Shown here: piece after piece, positions 1-8,692 of the stretch | How positions within the stretch are numbered: position 1 is the first letter of the stretch | Layout of the letters: every line of letters begins with the position of its first letter | Assembly (NCBI GenBank): GCA_027493375.1 | Contig: JAPVWO010000027.1 | Span: 1 to 34,397, forward strand | Length of the DNA: 34,397 nucleotides | Origin: Candidatus Multivorans thiocomprendens | GTDB lineage: Bacteria; Acidobacteriota; Thermoanaerobaculia; Multivoradales; Multivoraceae | Reading direction: 5' to 3' | The notes under the pieces: model-generated | Databases searched by the model: none | Told to the model about the DNA's origin: nothing | The model's input: the letters and a program-made list of their open reading frames with translations, nothing else | Translations under genes and position numbers: made by a program

Positions 1-92
1 GGAACCGCGACCGGTTCCGCAACGCCATCTACTTCCATCTCGGCGGACTCGACCTCTACCCCGATTCACTCACATTCCACACGAAACCCTGA
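1..92 (+). CDS. 3' end of an unidentified gene (partial)
   Basis: The third forward frame is open from the window edge to a TGA at 90-92 and encodes 29 residues ending in LYPDSLTFHTKP. The peptide reads like a normal folded-protein C terminus, and the frame ends just before a 104-bp spacer leading to the convergent phosphoesterase gene. I cannot assign a family from so short a tail. The 5' end and all functional motifs lie outside the window. The main alternative is a chance open frame, which is easy to get in high-GC DNA, so confidence is moderate. Confidence 0.45.
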   Translation, partial: NRDRFRNAIYFHLGGLDLYPDSLTFHTKP

Positions 93-196
93 AGAGCCCC
101 CAGCTTGAATAGGCGCCTGACCGATTCCACCAACTCCCGAGATCGTACGTACTTCATGCTTCAGCTCCCCCTGTAGAACCCAGTAGGACTTTCCCG

Positions 197-1678
197 CTAC
201 GAACCCAGGCGCTCGACCTCGTAGACCACCCGGCGGGACACGTCGCGGTGCCGCAGGACGATCCGCGGCTGCTCGTCGACCCAGTCGACATCGACGCTGA
301 GGAACCCGCCGCCGACACGGTGGAAGCGGTGGTACTCGGGGTCTTCGCCCGGCGTGCCGCCGGCGTGGGCGTCGCTGGCCGGGCCGACCGAGAACTCGTC
401 GAGCCCCGTCTCCGGATGAGCCGAGTGGTACTGCCAGTGGCGGTCGCCGACGATGACCAGGAAGCTGTCGTCCAGGTTCGCGCGGAACCACTCGCGGATT
501 GCATCGCCTTCGTGGCTGAAGGCCGCGTTGGCATGATTGTCGGCTTTGTTCGTGCGATCCGGACCGACGATCGGCGTGGGCGAAATGAGGATCTTCCAGT
601 CCGCGTCGCTCGCGAGCAGAGAGTCCCGCAGCCATCGCCACTGCTCGGTTCCCCAGATCGTCTTGCCGGGACCGTCCGGCATGTCGTTGGGCGACCGGAA
701 GTCGCGGCCCTCGACCAGCCAGAGCTGCACACCCTTTCCCCAGCGGACGGTGCGGTACGGGCGTTCCGGCGCCGGCATCTGCTCGACGAACACCGCCAGA
801 CCCTCCTCGAACGTCATCGGCGCGGAGATGCCGGGTTCGATCGCCGGCCAGGAGTCGTTCAGGAGCAGGTCGTGGTCGTCCTTGAGCCAGTAGCCGGGCA
901 CCGAACGCAGAAAGGACGCGATCGCCGGCAGGGTGAACATCCGCTGCCAGTGATAGCGCGCCAGTTCGACCGAGGTCGCCCGCGGCGACTCGTTGTCGTA
1001 GTACACGTTGTCGCCGATGGACAGGTAGAAGTCGGGCCGGCCGGCGGCCATCGACGGATAGATCTGGAAGCCGTCCGGCCGGTCACGCCGGCCGTAGTAC
1101 TGGCAGGTCATCGCCGCAAACCGCACGGGCAACCGCTGGTCGGCGGCCGGCGCGGTGCGGAAGGTCGCGGTCTCGACCGCCGTCGCGGGCGCCTCCGCAT
1201 TGCCGCCCGCAGGCCGCGCCTCGACCGTAACCAGGTAGCGAGTGTTCGGAGTCAGGCCGTCGAACGTCGCCTGGTGCGTGAAGTCGCGTTCGGCCCCGGT
1301 CGAGCGCCAGCCGCGGATCCTTCTCGCCGGGATGCCGTTGGCGTCGCCCGCCGGCACCGCCGGCCGCAGCACGACTCGCACTTCGCCCGGTGCGCCGGGC
1401 ACAGCGCCTTCGAGGGACGACACGTCGGTGCCCGGCGCCAGGGTGACGACCGGCCGGCCCGAGATCTCCCGGCCAGCGCGCCGTAACGGCTCGGCCGTCG
1501 TTCGCGTCCAGACGATCGCCGAGTCCACGCCGACTTCTCCCACGCGAACGCCGCTCGCCAGAAAGACCCCACCAGCCTGGGCTTTGACCGCGGCCGTGCC
1601 TGCGGCGCCGCCCACAAGGGCCAGGAGAACCACCGCTCCGAAGGCCGAGCGGCAACGCACACGAGGCCGGAACGACAT
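197..1678 (-). CDS. PhoD-like alkaline phosphatase / metallophosphoesterase, secreted
   Basis: The protein is about 493 aa. It has an N-terminal signal peptide (basic start, then a hydrophobic stretch around residues 13-30), a PhoD-type N-terminal beta-sandwich (about 35-175, ending GLTPNTRYLV), and a catalytic metallophosphoesterase domain. Visible metal-site motifs are SIGDNVYYDN (about 220-229), KDDHD (266-270) and VGDRHWQYHS near residue 410. Family knowledge: PhoD enzymes are exported phosphomonoesterases or phosphodiesterases using Ca/Fe centres. A GTG lies two codons upstream, but the ATG at 1678 has a GGCGGAG ribosome site about five bases before it, so I chose the ATG. The substrate is not evident; phosphate scavenging or phospholipid/nucleotide turnover are possible. 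It faces the partial gene at the window start. Confidence 0.85.
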   Translation of the reverse strand: MSFRPRVRCRSAFGAVVLLALVGGAAGTAAVKAQAGGVFLASGVRVGEVGVDSAIVWTRTTAEPLRRAGREISGRPVVTLAPGTDVSSLEGAVPGAPGEVRVVLRPAVPAGDANGIPARRIRGWRSTGAERDFTHQATFDGLTPNTRYLVTVEARPAGGNAEAPATAVETATFRTAPAADQRLPVRFAAMTCQYYGRRDRPDGFQIYPSMAAGRPDFYLSIGDNVYYDNESPRATSVELARYHWQRMFTLPAIASFLRSVPGYWLKDDHDLLLNDSWPAIEPGISAPMTFEEGLAVFVEQMPAPERPYRTVRWGKGVQLWLVEGRDFRSPNDMPDGPGKTIWGTEQWRWLRDSLLASDADWKILISPTPIVGPDRTNKADNHANAAFSHEGDAIREWFRANLDDSFLVIVGDRHWQYHSAHPETGLDEFSVGPASDAHAGGTPGEDPEYHRFHRVGGGFLSVDVDWVDEQPRIVLRHRDVSRRVVYEVERLGS

Positions 1679-1728
1679 GGTCACTCCGCCTCACCGCCCA
1701 GGTCGAGCGCGCGAGGCTCCTCCACCCC

Positions 1729-2106
1729 CTAACCGCAGCCCAACACTCCGCCGTCGACCGTGAACGTCTGGCCCGTGGTCCAAGACCCCGCACGCGACGC
1801 GAGGTAGACCGCGATGCCCGCGCAATCGACCGGCTCGAGATTGTCGATCTTCCCCCAGCGCTCGCGGGTCGCCGCAACCAGCCGCTCCAACTGGTCCTTG
1901 TGGCCAACGTGGCAGGGGTGAGCCATCGCCTCGCCGCCGCTCTCGTTGATCGAGGCCGCAACCGCGTCGCAGGCATCGGCCTTGCGGCTCGAGATGACCA
2001 CCTTCGAGCCGAAGGCAGCCAGGGCTTCGGCCATCGCCTTGCCGATTCCCTTCGTCGATCCGGTGATGACGCTCACCCTGCCGGTGAGATCGAACAGGTC
2101 CTTCAT
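1729..2106 (-). pseudogene. Internally deleted short-chain dehydrogenase/reductase (SDR)
   Basis: The reading frame keeps the SDR N terminus (LTGRVSVITGSTKGIGKAM, the NAD(P)-binding TGxxxGIG loop) and the SDR C terminus (AGIAVYLASRAGSWTTGQTF, then TVDGG). About 120 central residues are missing. The join falls at WGKIDN/LEPVD, where a normal SDR would continue IDxLVNNAG and later reach the catalytic Ser, the YxxxK pair and a GEPEDIAG-like turn. At about 125 aa against the usual 250 it cannot carry out SDR catalysis. The deletion is in frame. The ATG at 2106 has AGGAG about nine bases upstream and is preferred to an earlier in-frame codon at 2127. It could be a real deletion allele or an assembly collapse. 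It diverges from the aminotransferase gene. Confidence 0.8.
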
Positions 2107-2183
2107 CGCGCGCTTCTCCTTGTACAAGGGTTGAGGGCCGCAGAGGGTACCAGCCCGCGGCCGCTGCTACAGTCCCCGCCGCG

Positions 2184-3359
2184 ATGACAGACGCCCCGCA
2201 TCGAAGCGGCCCGCCCGCGGACCCGATTCCCATGCGGGTCGGCATGACCGCGCCCGAAGCGTTCCCGGCCGCCGAGATGGCCGAGGCAGCCGGCCGCGCC
2301 ATCCTCGACATCGGGAAGGACTTCGCCTTCTACCCCGGCGATCTCGGCCATCCCGGCCTGCGCGAGGTGCTCGCCCGGCGCGAAGGCGCCCGCGAAGGCG
2401 TGGACTTCGACCCCGACGAGATCGCGCTGACCAACGGTTCCATGCAGGCTGTGACGCTGGTTGGCAGGGTGCTGATGGAAGAGCCGGGCGACGTCGTGAT
2501 CACGGAGGAGACGACCTACTCGGGCACCCTCGGCGCCTACCGGGGGCTCGGCTACCGTCTGGTCGGCGTGCCGGTCGACGAGCAGGGAATGGACATCGGC
2601 GCGCTCCGCCGGACACTGGACAGCCTGACCGCGGCCGGCGAGAAGCCGCGCTTCATCTACACGCTGCCGACCTACCACAACCCCACCGGCGCCGTGATGC
2701 CCCGCGAGCGGCGACTCGAGATGATCGAGGCCGCTCGCGAGTTCGACGTCCTCCTGGTCGAGGACAACTGCTACGCCGACGTCCACTACGACGACGCGCC
2801 GCGGCCGCCACGGAGCCTCTACACGCTGGCCGGCGGCCAGAGAGTCGTCTACATCGGCTCCCTGTCCAAGATCCTCGGCGCCGGCGTCCGTATCGGCTAC
2901 TTCCTCGCGAAGCCGCCGCTCCAGCAGCGGTTTCTCGACGAGCGCTTCGACGCCGGCCATAGCACTCTCTCGTCGAGCATCGTCGCGGAACTGCTGCGCG
3001 GCCGCCTGCCGGCGCAGATCGAGCGCAACAACGCCGCCCTGCTGCCGAAACGCGACGCGTTGCTGACCGCCCTGGCCGAGCAGCTCGGAGGCGTCTGCAG
3101 TTGGCGCAAGCCGACCGGCGCCATGTTCCTGTGGGTCGGCCTGCCGGAGGAAGTCGACCGCGAAGCGCTGTTCGCCGTGAGTGAGCGACGCGGCCTCGAC
3201 TACGGCTACGGCGCCGCCTACCACGCCGGAGGTGAGGACGTGCCGTTCCTGCGCCTCGCCTACGCATGCCCCTCCGTCGACGGGATCCGCCAAGGGGTGA
3301 AACTGCTGGCGGAGTGCCTGCGGGAAGTCGCGCCGGAGAGTTTCGCTCAGTCCACGTAG
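2184..3359 (+). CDS. PLP-dependent aminotransferase, class I/II fold (2-aminoadipate aminotransferase/MocR-like)
   Basis: The 391-aa protein has the fold type I aminotransferase signature. YTLPTYHNPTG (159-169) supplies the substrate/PLP Asn and Pro, VEDNCYAD (192-199) the Asp that pairs with the pyridine nitrogen, and SLSKILGAGVRIGY (226-239) the Schiff-base Lys, K229. The length is normal, and there is no N-terminal GntR domain, so it is an enzyme rather than a MocR regulator. Closest by pattern are the 2-aminoadipate/aromatic/valine-pyruvate type aminotransferases; the exact amino acid cannot be told from sequence. No clear ribosome site precedes the ATG. It starts 77 bp from the divergent broken SDR gene, and its 3' end overlaps the convergent sulfatase-fold gene by 13 bp. 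Confidence 0.87.
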   Translation: MTDAPHRSGPPADPIPMRVGMTAPEAFPAAEMAEAAGRAILDIGKDFAFYPGDLGHPGLREVLARREGAREGVDFDPDEIALTNGSMQAVTLVGRVLMEEPGDVVITEETTYSGTLGAYRGLGYRLVGVPVDEQGMDIGALRRTLDSLTAAGEKPRFIYTLPTYHNPTGAVMPRERRLEMIEAAREFDVLLVEDNCYADVHYDDAPRPPRSLYTLAGGQRVVYIGSLSKILGAGVRIGYFLAKPPLQQRFLDERFDAGHSTLSSSIVAELLRGRLPAQIERNNAALLPKRDALLTALAEQLGGVCSWRKPTGAMFLWVGLPEEVDREALFAVSERRGLDYGYGAAYHAGGEDVPFLRLAYACPSVDGIRQGVKLLAECLREVAPESFAQST

Positions 3360-4735
3360 CCCAGCGCCCTGAGACGCCGGCGCACGTCCTCGTCGATCTG
3401 GTCGTCCTCGATCTCTTCGGCGGATTCGATCTCGCCGGCCAGGTTCCGCTCAGCCAGCAGGCCGAGCATCCGTGCCACGATGTCCGGCCGGTCACCGGCC
3501 AGGTCCTCGAGCTCGCCCGGATCCGCGTCCAGGTCGAAGAGCATCGGCGCGGTCCCCTGGGAGGGCGACAGCGGCAGCACGAGCTTGAAGCGGCCGCGGA
3601 TCACGGAAGCCGCCCGGTGGCCGTCCACGTCGAGGTGGGCGTAGACGTCCAACGGAGCGCCGCCGCGACGGAGCGCCGCCAGCAGGTCGCGGCCGTCCGT
3701 GGGTGGCGGCTCGATGCCCAGGTAGCCCAGCAGCGTGGGCAGCAGGTCGATATGCTGCGCCGGCGCCTCGACCCGCCGGGCCGGCACGCCGGGTAGGCGC
3801 ATGATCAGGGGAACGCGCAGCACCTCTTCGTAGAGCGACAGCCCGTGCTCCCAGCGGCCGTGCTCCGCGAACTCCTCGCCGTGGTCGGAGACGTAGATCA
3901 CCGCCGTGTCCTCGACCAGGCCACGGTCCTCCAGTTCGTCGAGCAACTCGCCGAAGGCGCGGTCGTTCTGGGCGACCTCGGCGTCGTACAGCCGGGAGAG
4001 CGCTTCGGCCGTCCCCGAGTCGGGCTCCACGTCGCCGCGGTTCAACCCCAGCAGGTAGCGGACGGTCCGGTAGTGCGCCGGTGCACCCCCGGCCTCGAAC
4101 ATCTCCTCGAATTCGGGCGCCGGGTCGTAGGGGCCATGCGGGTCGATCGCGTGCAGGAAGAGGAAGAACGGCGCCTCCGCGTCCTGCCGCTCGTCGAGCC
4201 ACAGCCGCACCCGCTCCAGCATCGTCTCGTCGCGCTCGCGATCCTCGGAGCGGAAGCGGGTGAAGCCCTGGGCGAAGCCGAAGGCGCGACCGACATTCGG
4301 ATTGCGGACCAGGCCCAGGCCCTCGTAGCCGTGGGCGGCCAGGATCTCGGCCAGCGTCGTCGCGTCGTCGGGCAGCACGGAACGGCGGCCGACGGTGCGA
4401 TGCGCCGGCGGCAGCAGGCCGGTGAACAGGGAGGCCACCGCCGGCCGTGTCCACGAGGACTGGGCATAGGCGTTCTCGAAGAGGACCGCACCCTCGGCGA
4501 AGGCGTCCAGCCGCGGCGAGGTCGGCTTCTCGTAGCCGTAGACGCCGAGCCGGTCGGCGCGGACGGTGTCGACGACGTAGAGAACGATGTTCGGGCGCGG
4601 CGGTGCGGCGGTTCCGTCCGGTAGCCCGGCGCCGCAAGCGGCCAGCCCGACCGCCAGCGCCGGTCCACGGCCAAGGCGAAGAGCGGAACGGACGCCGCCC
4701 CCGAGGGCGGCAGGCGCGAAGCGGTTGTGGTGCAC
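3347..4735 (-). CDS. Sulfatase-fold lipoprotein with threonine at the nucleophile position
   Basis: The 462-aa protein has an alkaline phosphatase/sulfatase superfamily core. Metal-site motifs are VVDTVRADRLGVYGY (54-68) and YVSDHGEEFAEHG in the second half, and it ends with a DLDADPGELEDLA segment typical of sulfatases. The N terminus carries a lipobox (LAAC, Cys34), suggesting membrane anchoring after export. In true type I sulfatases this region reads C/S-x-P-S-R followed by a TG turn. Here it reads T-R-P-A-V-A-S-L-F-T-G, so the residue converted to formylglycine is Thr96 and the following Arg is Val. That argues against classical sulfatase chemistry and for a phosphate or phosphoglycerol-type transferase/hydrolase (inference from LtaS/EptA, which use Thr). 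The start is GTG at 4735 with no strong ribosome site. Confidence 0.82.
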   Translation of the reverse strand: MHHNRFAPAALGGGVRSALRLGRGPALAVGLAACGAGLPDGTAAPPRPNIVLYVVDTVRADRLGVYGYEKPTSPRLDAFAEGAVLFENAYAQSSWTRPAVASLFTGLLPPAHRTVGRRSVLPDDATTLAEILAAHGYEGLGLVRNPNVGRAFGFAQGFTRFRSEDRERDETMLERVRLWLDERQDAEAPFFLFLHAIDPHGPYDPAPEFEEMFEAGGAPAHYRTVRYLLGLNRGDVEPDSGTAEALSRLYDAEVAQNDRAFGELLDELEDRGLVEDTAVIYVSDHGEEFAEHGRWEHGLSLYEEVLRVPLIMRLPGVPARRVEAPAQHIDLLPTLLGYLGIEPPPTDGRDLLAALRRGGAPLDVYAHLDVDGHRAASVIRGRFKLVLPLSPSQGTAPMLFDLDADPGELEDLAGDRPDIVARMLGLLAERNLAGEIESAEEIEDDQIDEDVRRRLRALGYVD

Positions 4736-4820
4736 GGCGAAGAAGACGGCGGTATGTCGACAGGAGAGCGACCGCCGGATCGAACCGTAGCAAGTCCCGG
4801 CCTGTTACCCTCCGCCCGCC

Positions 4821-5555
4821 ATGAACTCGACAACCGCGCTCGCTTCCCCCCTGCTGGCCGGGCTCGCGCTCGTGACCGGCCTGGTCGGCGTCCTCGAGGC
4901 GCGCTTCGGGCTGATCTCGCCTCTCATCGGCTTCGCCCTGTTCTCGGCCCTGATGCCCGTAGGCCTGTTCCTCAGCCTGCTCCTGGGGTCGATCGGCCTG
5001 CTTCGGACCCGCCGCAGCCAGCGCCGCGGTGGAGCGTCCCAGGCCTGGGCGGGGGTGCTCCTCTCCGTCGCCGTGCTGGGCTGGCTGTCGGTGCTCGGCT
5101 ACGAAACCGTGCAGGCGCCGGCGATCCACGACATCACGACGGACATCGACGACCCGCCGGTCTTCGAGGCCGCCGCCGCCGAGGACAGCCGCGGCGCCGG
5201 CTTCGCCTATCCGAGCGGCGGCGCCGCGGTGCCCGATCAGCAGCGGCGGGCCTACCCCGAACTCCACACGCTCCATCTCGACATCTCCCGGGCCGAAGCA
5301 GTGTGGCGGGTCCGTCACACCGCGGAGGACCTCGGCTGGGCGCCGATCTTCGACGACCCGGAGAACGGACGCTTCGAGTTCTCGGACGCCACTCCCTGGT
5401 TCCGGTTCCTCGACTTCGTCGCCGTCCGCGTCCGCGCCGAAGACGCGGCCACGGCCATCGACGTGCGCTCCGTGTCCCAGGTCGGAGTCGGCGACCTGGG
5501 CGAGAACGCGGCCCGAATCGGCCGATTCCTGGACGTGCTCGGCCACGGCCACTGA
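4821..5555 (+). CDS. DUF1499 family membrane protein
   Basis: The 244-aa protein starts with about three hydrophobic membrane segments (roughly residues 5-27, 32-58 and 74-95), followed by a soluble DUF1499 domain. Recognisable family stretches are IHDITTDIDDPP (near 101-113), the W-rich middle ATPWFRFLDFVAVRV, and the C-terminal IDVRSVSQVGVGDLGENAARI. DUF1499 proteins have no established biochemical role; membrane or periplasmic placement follows from the hydrophobic start. The ATG lies 85 bp from the divergent sulfatase-fold gene, and no obvious Shine-Dalgarno is seen. The next gene begins 81 bp downstream with its own ribosome site, so the two may be expressed separately. Confidence 0.8.
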   Translation: MNSTTALASPLLAGLALVTGLVGVLEARFGLISPLIGFALFSALMPVGLFLSLLLGSIGLLRTRRSQRRGGASQAWAGVLLSVAVLGWLSVLGYETVQAPAIHDITTDIDDPPVFEAAAAEDSRGAGFAYPSGGAAVPDQQRRAYPELHTLHLDISRAEAVWRVRHTAEDLGWAPIFDDPENGRFEFSDATPWFRFLDFVAVRVRAEDAATAIDVRSVSQVGVGDLGENAARIGRFLDVLGHGH

Positions 5556-5636
5556 GCGGCTACGATACCGGGCCGTTCCACCACCGATCCCCACGCCAAT
5601 ACACCGGCGCGCCCCGCGCCAGGAGAGAACAGAAGC

Positions 5637-7727
5637 ATGACCCCACTCACCGACATGGTCGACTACGAAGTCCGCGGCGAAGTCGCCCTGATCGTGATCG
5701 ACAACCCGCCCGTCAACGCGCTCAGCCACGGCGTGCGTGCCGGCATGGTCGAAGGACTGGCGAAGGCGGAAGCCGATGAACAGGTGGCCGCGGTGCTGCT
5801 GGTTTGCAAGGGCCGCACCTTCATCGCCGGCGCCGACATCACGGAGTTCGGCAAGCCGATGAAGGAGCCCGGTCTCAACGAGGCGATCGAGGCGATGGAA
5901 CAAGCGACCAAGCCCGTCGTGGCGGCGATCCACGGAACCGCTCTGGGTGGCGGCCTGGAAACGGCGATGGCCTGCCACTACCGGGTGGGAGTTTCCTCGG
6001 CCCGCTTCGGCCAGCCGGAGGTGAAGCTGGGGATCCTCCCGGGCGCGGGCGGCACGCAGCGGCTGCCCCGGCTCGTCGGCTACCCGAAGGCGCTCGAGAT
6101 GTGCGTGATCGGCAACCCGATCGGCGCCGCCGAGGCGCTCGAAGGCGGCCTGATCGACGAGATCGTCGACGACGTGTTCGAGGGCGGGGTCGCCTTCGCC
6201 GGGAAGCTGATCGCCGAGGACCGGCCGCTCAAGAAGATCCGCGATCTGGACGAGAAGGTCGACGAGGCGCGGGCCAACCGCGAGGAGATCTTCGATGGCT
6301 TCCGGCGCAAGATCGCCCGGCGCACCCGCGGTTTCGAGGCGCCGGAGGCGAACGTACGCGCCATCGAAGCCGGCCTCGACATGTCCTTCGACGAAGCGCT
6401 CGACAACGAGCGGAAGCTGTTCGCCGAGCTCATGTCGGGCAAGCAATCGATCGCCCAGCGCTACTACTTCTTCGCCGAGCGCGAGGCGGCCAAGGTGCCC
6501 GACGTGCCGCGCGACACCCCGATGCGGAAGATCGAGAAGGTCGGCGTCCTCGGCTGCGGCACGATGGGCGGCGGCATCTCGATGAACTTCGCCAACCGGG
6601 GCATCGGCGTGACGATCGTCGAGGCAGAACAGAGCCGGCTCGACCACGGCTTCGGCGTCATCCGAAAGAACTACGAGCGGACCGCCAGCCGCGGCCGGAT
6701 GACGATGGAACAGGTCGACCAGTGCATGGGACTGCTCAACGGCGTGACCGACCGCGAGGCCCTCGCCGACTGCGACCTGGTGATCGAGGCGGTGTTCGAG
6801 AACATGGATCTGAAGAAGGAGATCTTCGCGAGCCTCGACCGGATCGTGAAGCCGGGCGCCATCCTCGCCACGAACACCTCGGCGCTCGACGTGAACGGGA
6901 TCGCAGCCGCCACGGCGAGGCCCGAGGACGTGATCGGCATGCACTTTTTCTCCCCCGCCAACATCATGCGCCTGCTCGAGGTCGTGCGCGGCGAGAAGAC
7001 GGCGAAGGACGTGATCCACACTTCGATGACGATCTCCAAGCAGATCGGCAAGGTGCCGGTGCTGGTCGGCGTCTGCCGAGGCTTCGTCGGCAACCGGATC
7101 CTGTTCCAGCGTCAGGCGCAGGCGCAGCAGATCATCCTGGCCGGAGCCAGGTACTACGACGTGGACCGCGTCCTCTACGACTTCGGCTTCCCGATGGGCC
7201 CCTTCGCGATGAGCGACCTGGCGGGCCTCGACATCGGCTGGAACGAGAAGGAGTCGGCCTCCCGCGACATCCGCGAGATCCTCTGCGAGTCCGGCCGCCG
7301 CGGCCAGAAGAACGGCCGCGGCTACTACGTCTACGACCCGGAAACCCGCGCCTCGGCGCCCGACCCCGAGGTCGAGAAGATCATCAGCGACTTCGGCTCG
7401 GCCCAGGGCCACGAACAGCGCGAGGTCGGCGAGGACGAGATCCTCGAACGCTGCCTCTACCCGATGGTGAACGAGGGGGCGAAGATCCTGGAGGAAGGAA
7501 TCGCGATCCGCCCGTCCGACATCGACGTGATCTGGGTCAACGGTTACGGCTGGCCCGTCTACCGGGGCGGCCCGATGCACTGGGGCGACAGCGTCGGCCT
7601 CGGCAAGATAGCGACCCGGATGCGCGAGTTCGCGGACGAGAGCGGCAGCCCGTTCTGGCAACCGACGGCGCTGCTCGCTGAACTGGCCGATGCCGGCAAG
7701 AGCTTCAGCGACTGGAGAGCCGGCTGA
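5637..7727 (+). CDS. Fused enoyl-CoA hydratase / 3-hydroxyacyl-CoA dehydrogenase (FadB/FadJ-like, EHHADH-type)
   Basis: The 696-aa bifunctional beta-oxidation enzyme carries out hydration of trans-2-enoyl-CoA and then NAD-dependent oxidation of the L-3-hydroxyacyl-CoA. The N-terminal crotonase domain (about 8-190) shows HGTALGGGLETA (99-110, oxyanion hole and Glu108) and FGQPEVKLGILPGAGGTQR (124-142, Glu128), the paired catalytic glutamates. The Rossmann domain shows VGVLGCGTMGGGI near residue 303. The dehydrogenase motif MHFFSPANIMRLLEV contains the catalytic His, followed by GFVGNRIL and two C-terminal helical domains. The length matches monomeric peroxisomal-type multifunctional enzymes. 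AGGAGAG at 5621-5627 precedes the ATG. The downstream LLM gene begins within 12 bp, so they are probably cotranscribed. Confidence 0.92.
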   Translation: MTPLTDMVDYEVRGEVALIVIDNPPVNALSHGVRAGMVEGLAKAEADEQVAAVLLVCKGRTFIAGADITEFGKPMKEPGLNEAIEAMEQATKPVVAAIHGTALGGGLETAMACHYRVGVSSARFGQPEVKLGILPGAGGTQRLPRLVGYPKALEMCVIGNPIGAAEALEGGLIDEIVDDVFEGGVAFAGKLIAEDRPLKKIRDLDEKVDEARANREEIFDGFRRKIARRTRGFEAPEANVRAIEAGLDMSFDEALDNERKLFAELMSGKQSIAQRYYFFAEREAAKVPDVPRDTPMRKIEKVGVLGCGTMGGGISMNFANRGIGVTIVEAEQSRLDHGFGVIRKNYERTASRGRMTMEQVDQCMGLLNGVTDREALADCDLVIEAVFENMDLKKEIFASLDRIVKPGAILATNTSALDVNGIAAATARPEDVIGMHFFSPANIMRLLEVVRGEKTAKDVIHTSMTISKQIGKVPVLVGVCRGFVGNRILFQRQAQAQQIILAGARYYDVDRVLYDFGFPMGPFAMSDLAGLDIGWNEKESASRDIREILCESGRRGQKNGRGYYVYDPETRASAPDPEVEKIISDFGSAQGHEQREVGEDEILERCLYPMVNEGAKILEEGIAIRPSDIDVIWVNGYGWPVYRGGPMHWGDSVGLGKIATRMREFADESGSPFWQPTALLAELADAGKSFSDWRAG

Positions 7728-7732
7728 AGGAG
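7728..7732 (+). promoter_or_regulatory. Ribosome binding site (AGGAG) that decides an ATC start
   Basis: AGGAG directly follows the stop codon of the fused hydratase/dehydrogenase gene and sits six bases before an ATC codon at 7739. The LLM protein family begins at just this point (residues I-E-I-G-L-T-P-W), and no ATG, GTG or TTG occurs in frame until the TTG at 7928, which would delete the first barrel strand. Confidence 0.55.
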
Positions 7733-7738
7733 ACCCGC

Positions 7739-8683
7739 ATCGAGATCGGGCTGACGCCCTGGGTCAGCTACCTGGGCGACGAGGCGGGGTCCATCGCCGA
7801 CCAGGCGGAGTTCGCGGACCGGCTCGGGTTTCATTCGCTCTTTCTTCCGGAGAGCCACTTCGCGGGGGCCGCTTCCTGCCCGTCGCCCATCGTCGTTCTG
7901 GCCGCCGCCGCGGCGAGAACGAAGCAGTTGCGCCTCGGCACGACCTCCTACCTGCTGCCCGTTCGCAACGCCTTCCAGGCCGCCGAGGAGGTCGCCGTCC
8001 TCGACCGCCTCTCGAACGGCCGGGTCATCCTCGGTCTCGGGCGCGGCTTCCGGCCGGCGCTCTTCGCCGCCTTCGGCGTCGACCCCCGCACGAAGCGCCA
8101 GCGCTTCGTCGAGTCTCTCGACCTGATGAAGCGGGCCTGGGCCGGCGAAGCCATCGAGGTCGGCGAACCAGGCGCGCGTCAACCCGTGCGGATCGCGCCG
8201 CTGCCGGTGCAGCAGCCGCATCCGGAACTCTGGGTGGCTGCCTTCGGCCCCCTGGCGCTCAAGCAGGCCGGCGAGCTGGGCCTTCCCTACCTGTCGTCTC
8301 CACTCGAAACGATCGGCCGGCTCACCAGGAACCACGAACTCCACCGCGAGGCCCTGCCGCGGGGGGCGCTACGACCCATCGTCCCGGTCATGCGGACCGT
8401 GTTCATCTCGGAAGACCGGGCCACCTGCGATCGCGTCCGCTCCGCCCTGACCGCGCAGGCGCTCAGGATGGCGCGCGCCGGCACCCGCCTGGTGCAGGAA
8501 GAGGAACTGGCGGACACCGAGAACTGGGCGGTCGTCGGCGGCCGCGATCGGGTGCGCGCCGGCCTCGACCGTTACCGCGAGCGGATCGGCATGACCCACG
8601 TCATCGCCCGCTGCGGCGTGCCGGACGCGGCACCGTGGGAAGTCGAAGAGTCGATCCGCGCTCTGGCCCGCATCGACGCGTAG
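7739..8683 (+). CDS. LLM class flavin-dependent oxidoreductase (apparent ATC start)
   Basis: This is a luciferase-like monooxygenase-type TIM barrel of about 314 aa using FMN or F420. Family stretches include the start IEIGLTPWVSYLG, FHSLFLPESHF, LRLGTTSYLLPVRN (near 64-77), LDRLSNGRVILGLGRGFRP (near 88-106) and a conserved C-terminal VGGRDRVRAGLDRYRERIGM. The frame is open from 7682, but its first standard start is the TTG at 7928, which would cut into the barrel. Strong homology-like sequence runs upstream to 7739, behind an AGGAG. I therefore place the start at ATC 7739, a non-canonical codon or a mutated or misread ATG. A CTG at 7724 overlapping the upstream TGA is the other option. The substrate is unknown. 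It lies directly downstream of the beta-oxidation enzyme. Confidence 0.75.
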   Translation: MEIGLTPWVSYLGDEAGSIADQAEFADRLGFHSLFLPESHFAGAASCPSPIVVLAAAAARTKQLRLGTTSYLLPVRNAFQAAEEVAVLDRLSNGRVILGLGRGFRPALFAAFGVDPRTKRQRFVESLDLMKRAWAGEAIEVGEPGARQPVRIAPLPVQQPHPELWVAAFGPLALKQAGELGLPYLSSPLETIGRLTRNHELHREALPRGALRPIVPVMRTVFISEDRATCDRVRSALTAQALRMARAGTRLVQEEELADTENWAVVGGRDRVRAGLDRYRERIGMTHVIARCGVPDAAPWEVEESIRALARIDA

Positions 8684-8692
8684 CGCCGCCCT

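Noticed and set aside
3492-7661. Very long minus-strand open frame (1389 codons) opposite the beta-oxidation and DUF1499 genes
   Set aside because: It lies antisense to strongly recognisable genes, its translation is Arg/Asp/His/Val-rich with no family motifs, and it arises from stop-poor high-GC DNA.
5804-7681. 625-codon forward frame inside the hydratase/dehydrogenase gene
   Set aside because: It is an out-of-frame shadow rich in Arg, Gly and Asp; the real frame has all catalytic motifs.
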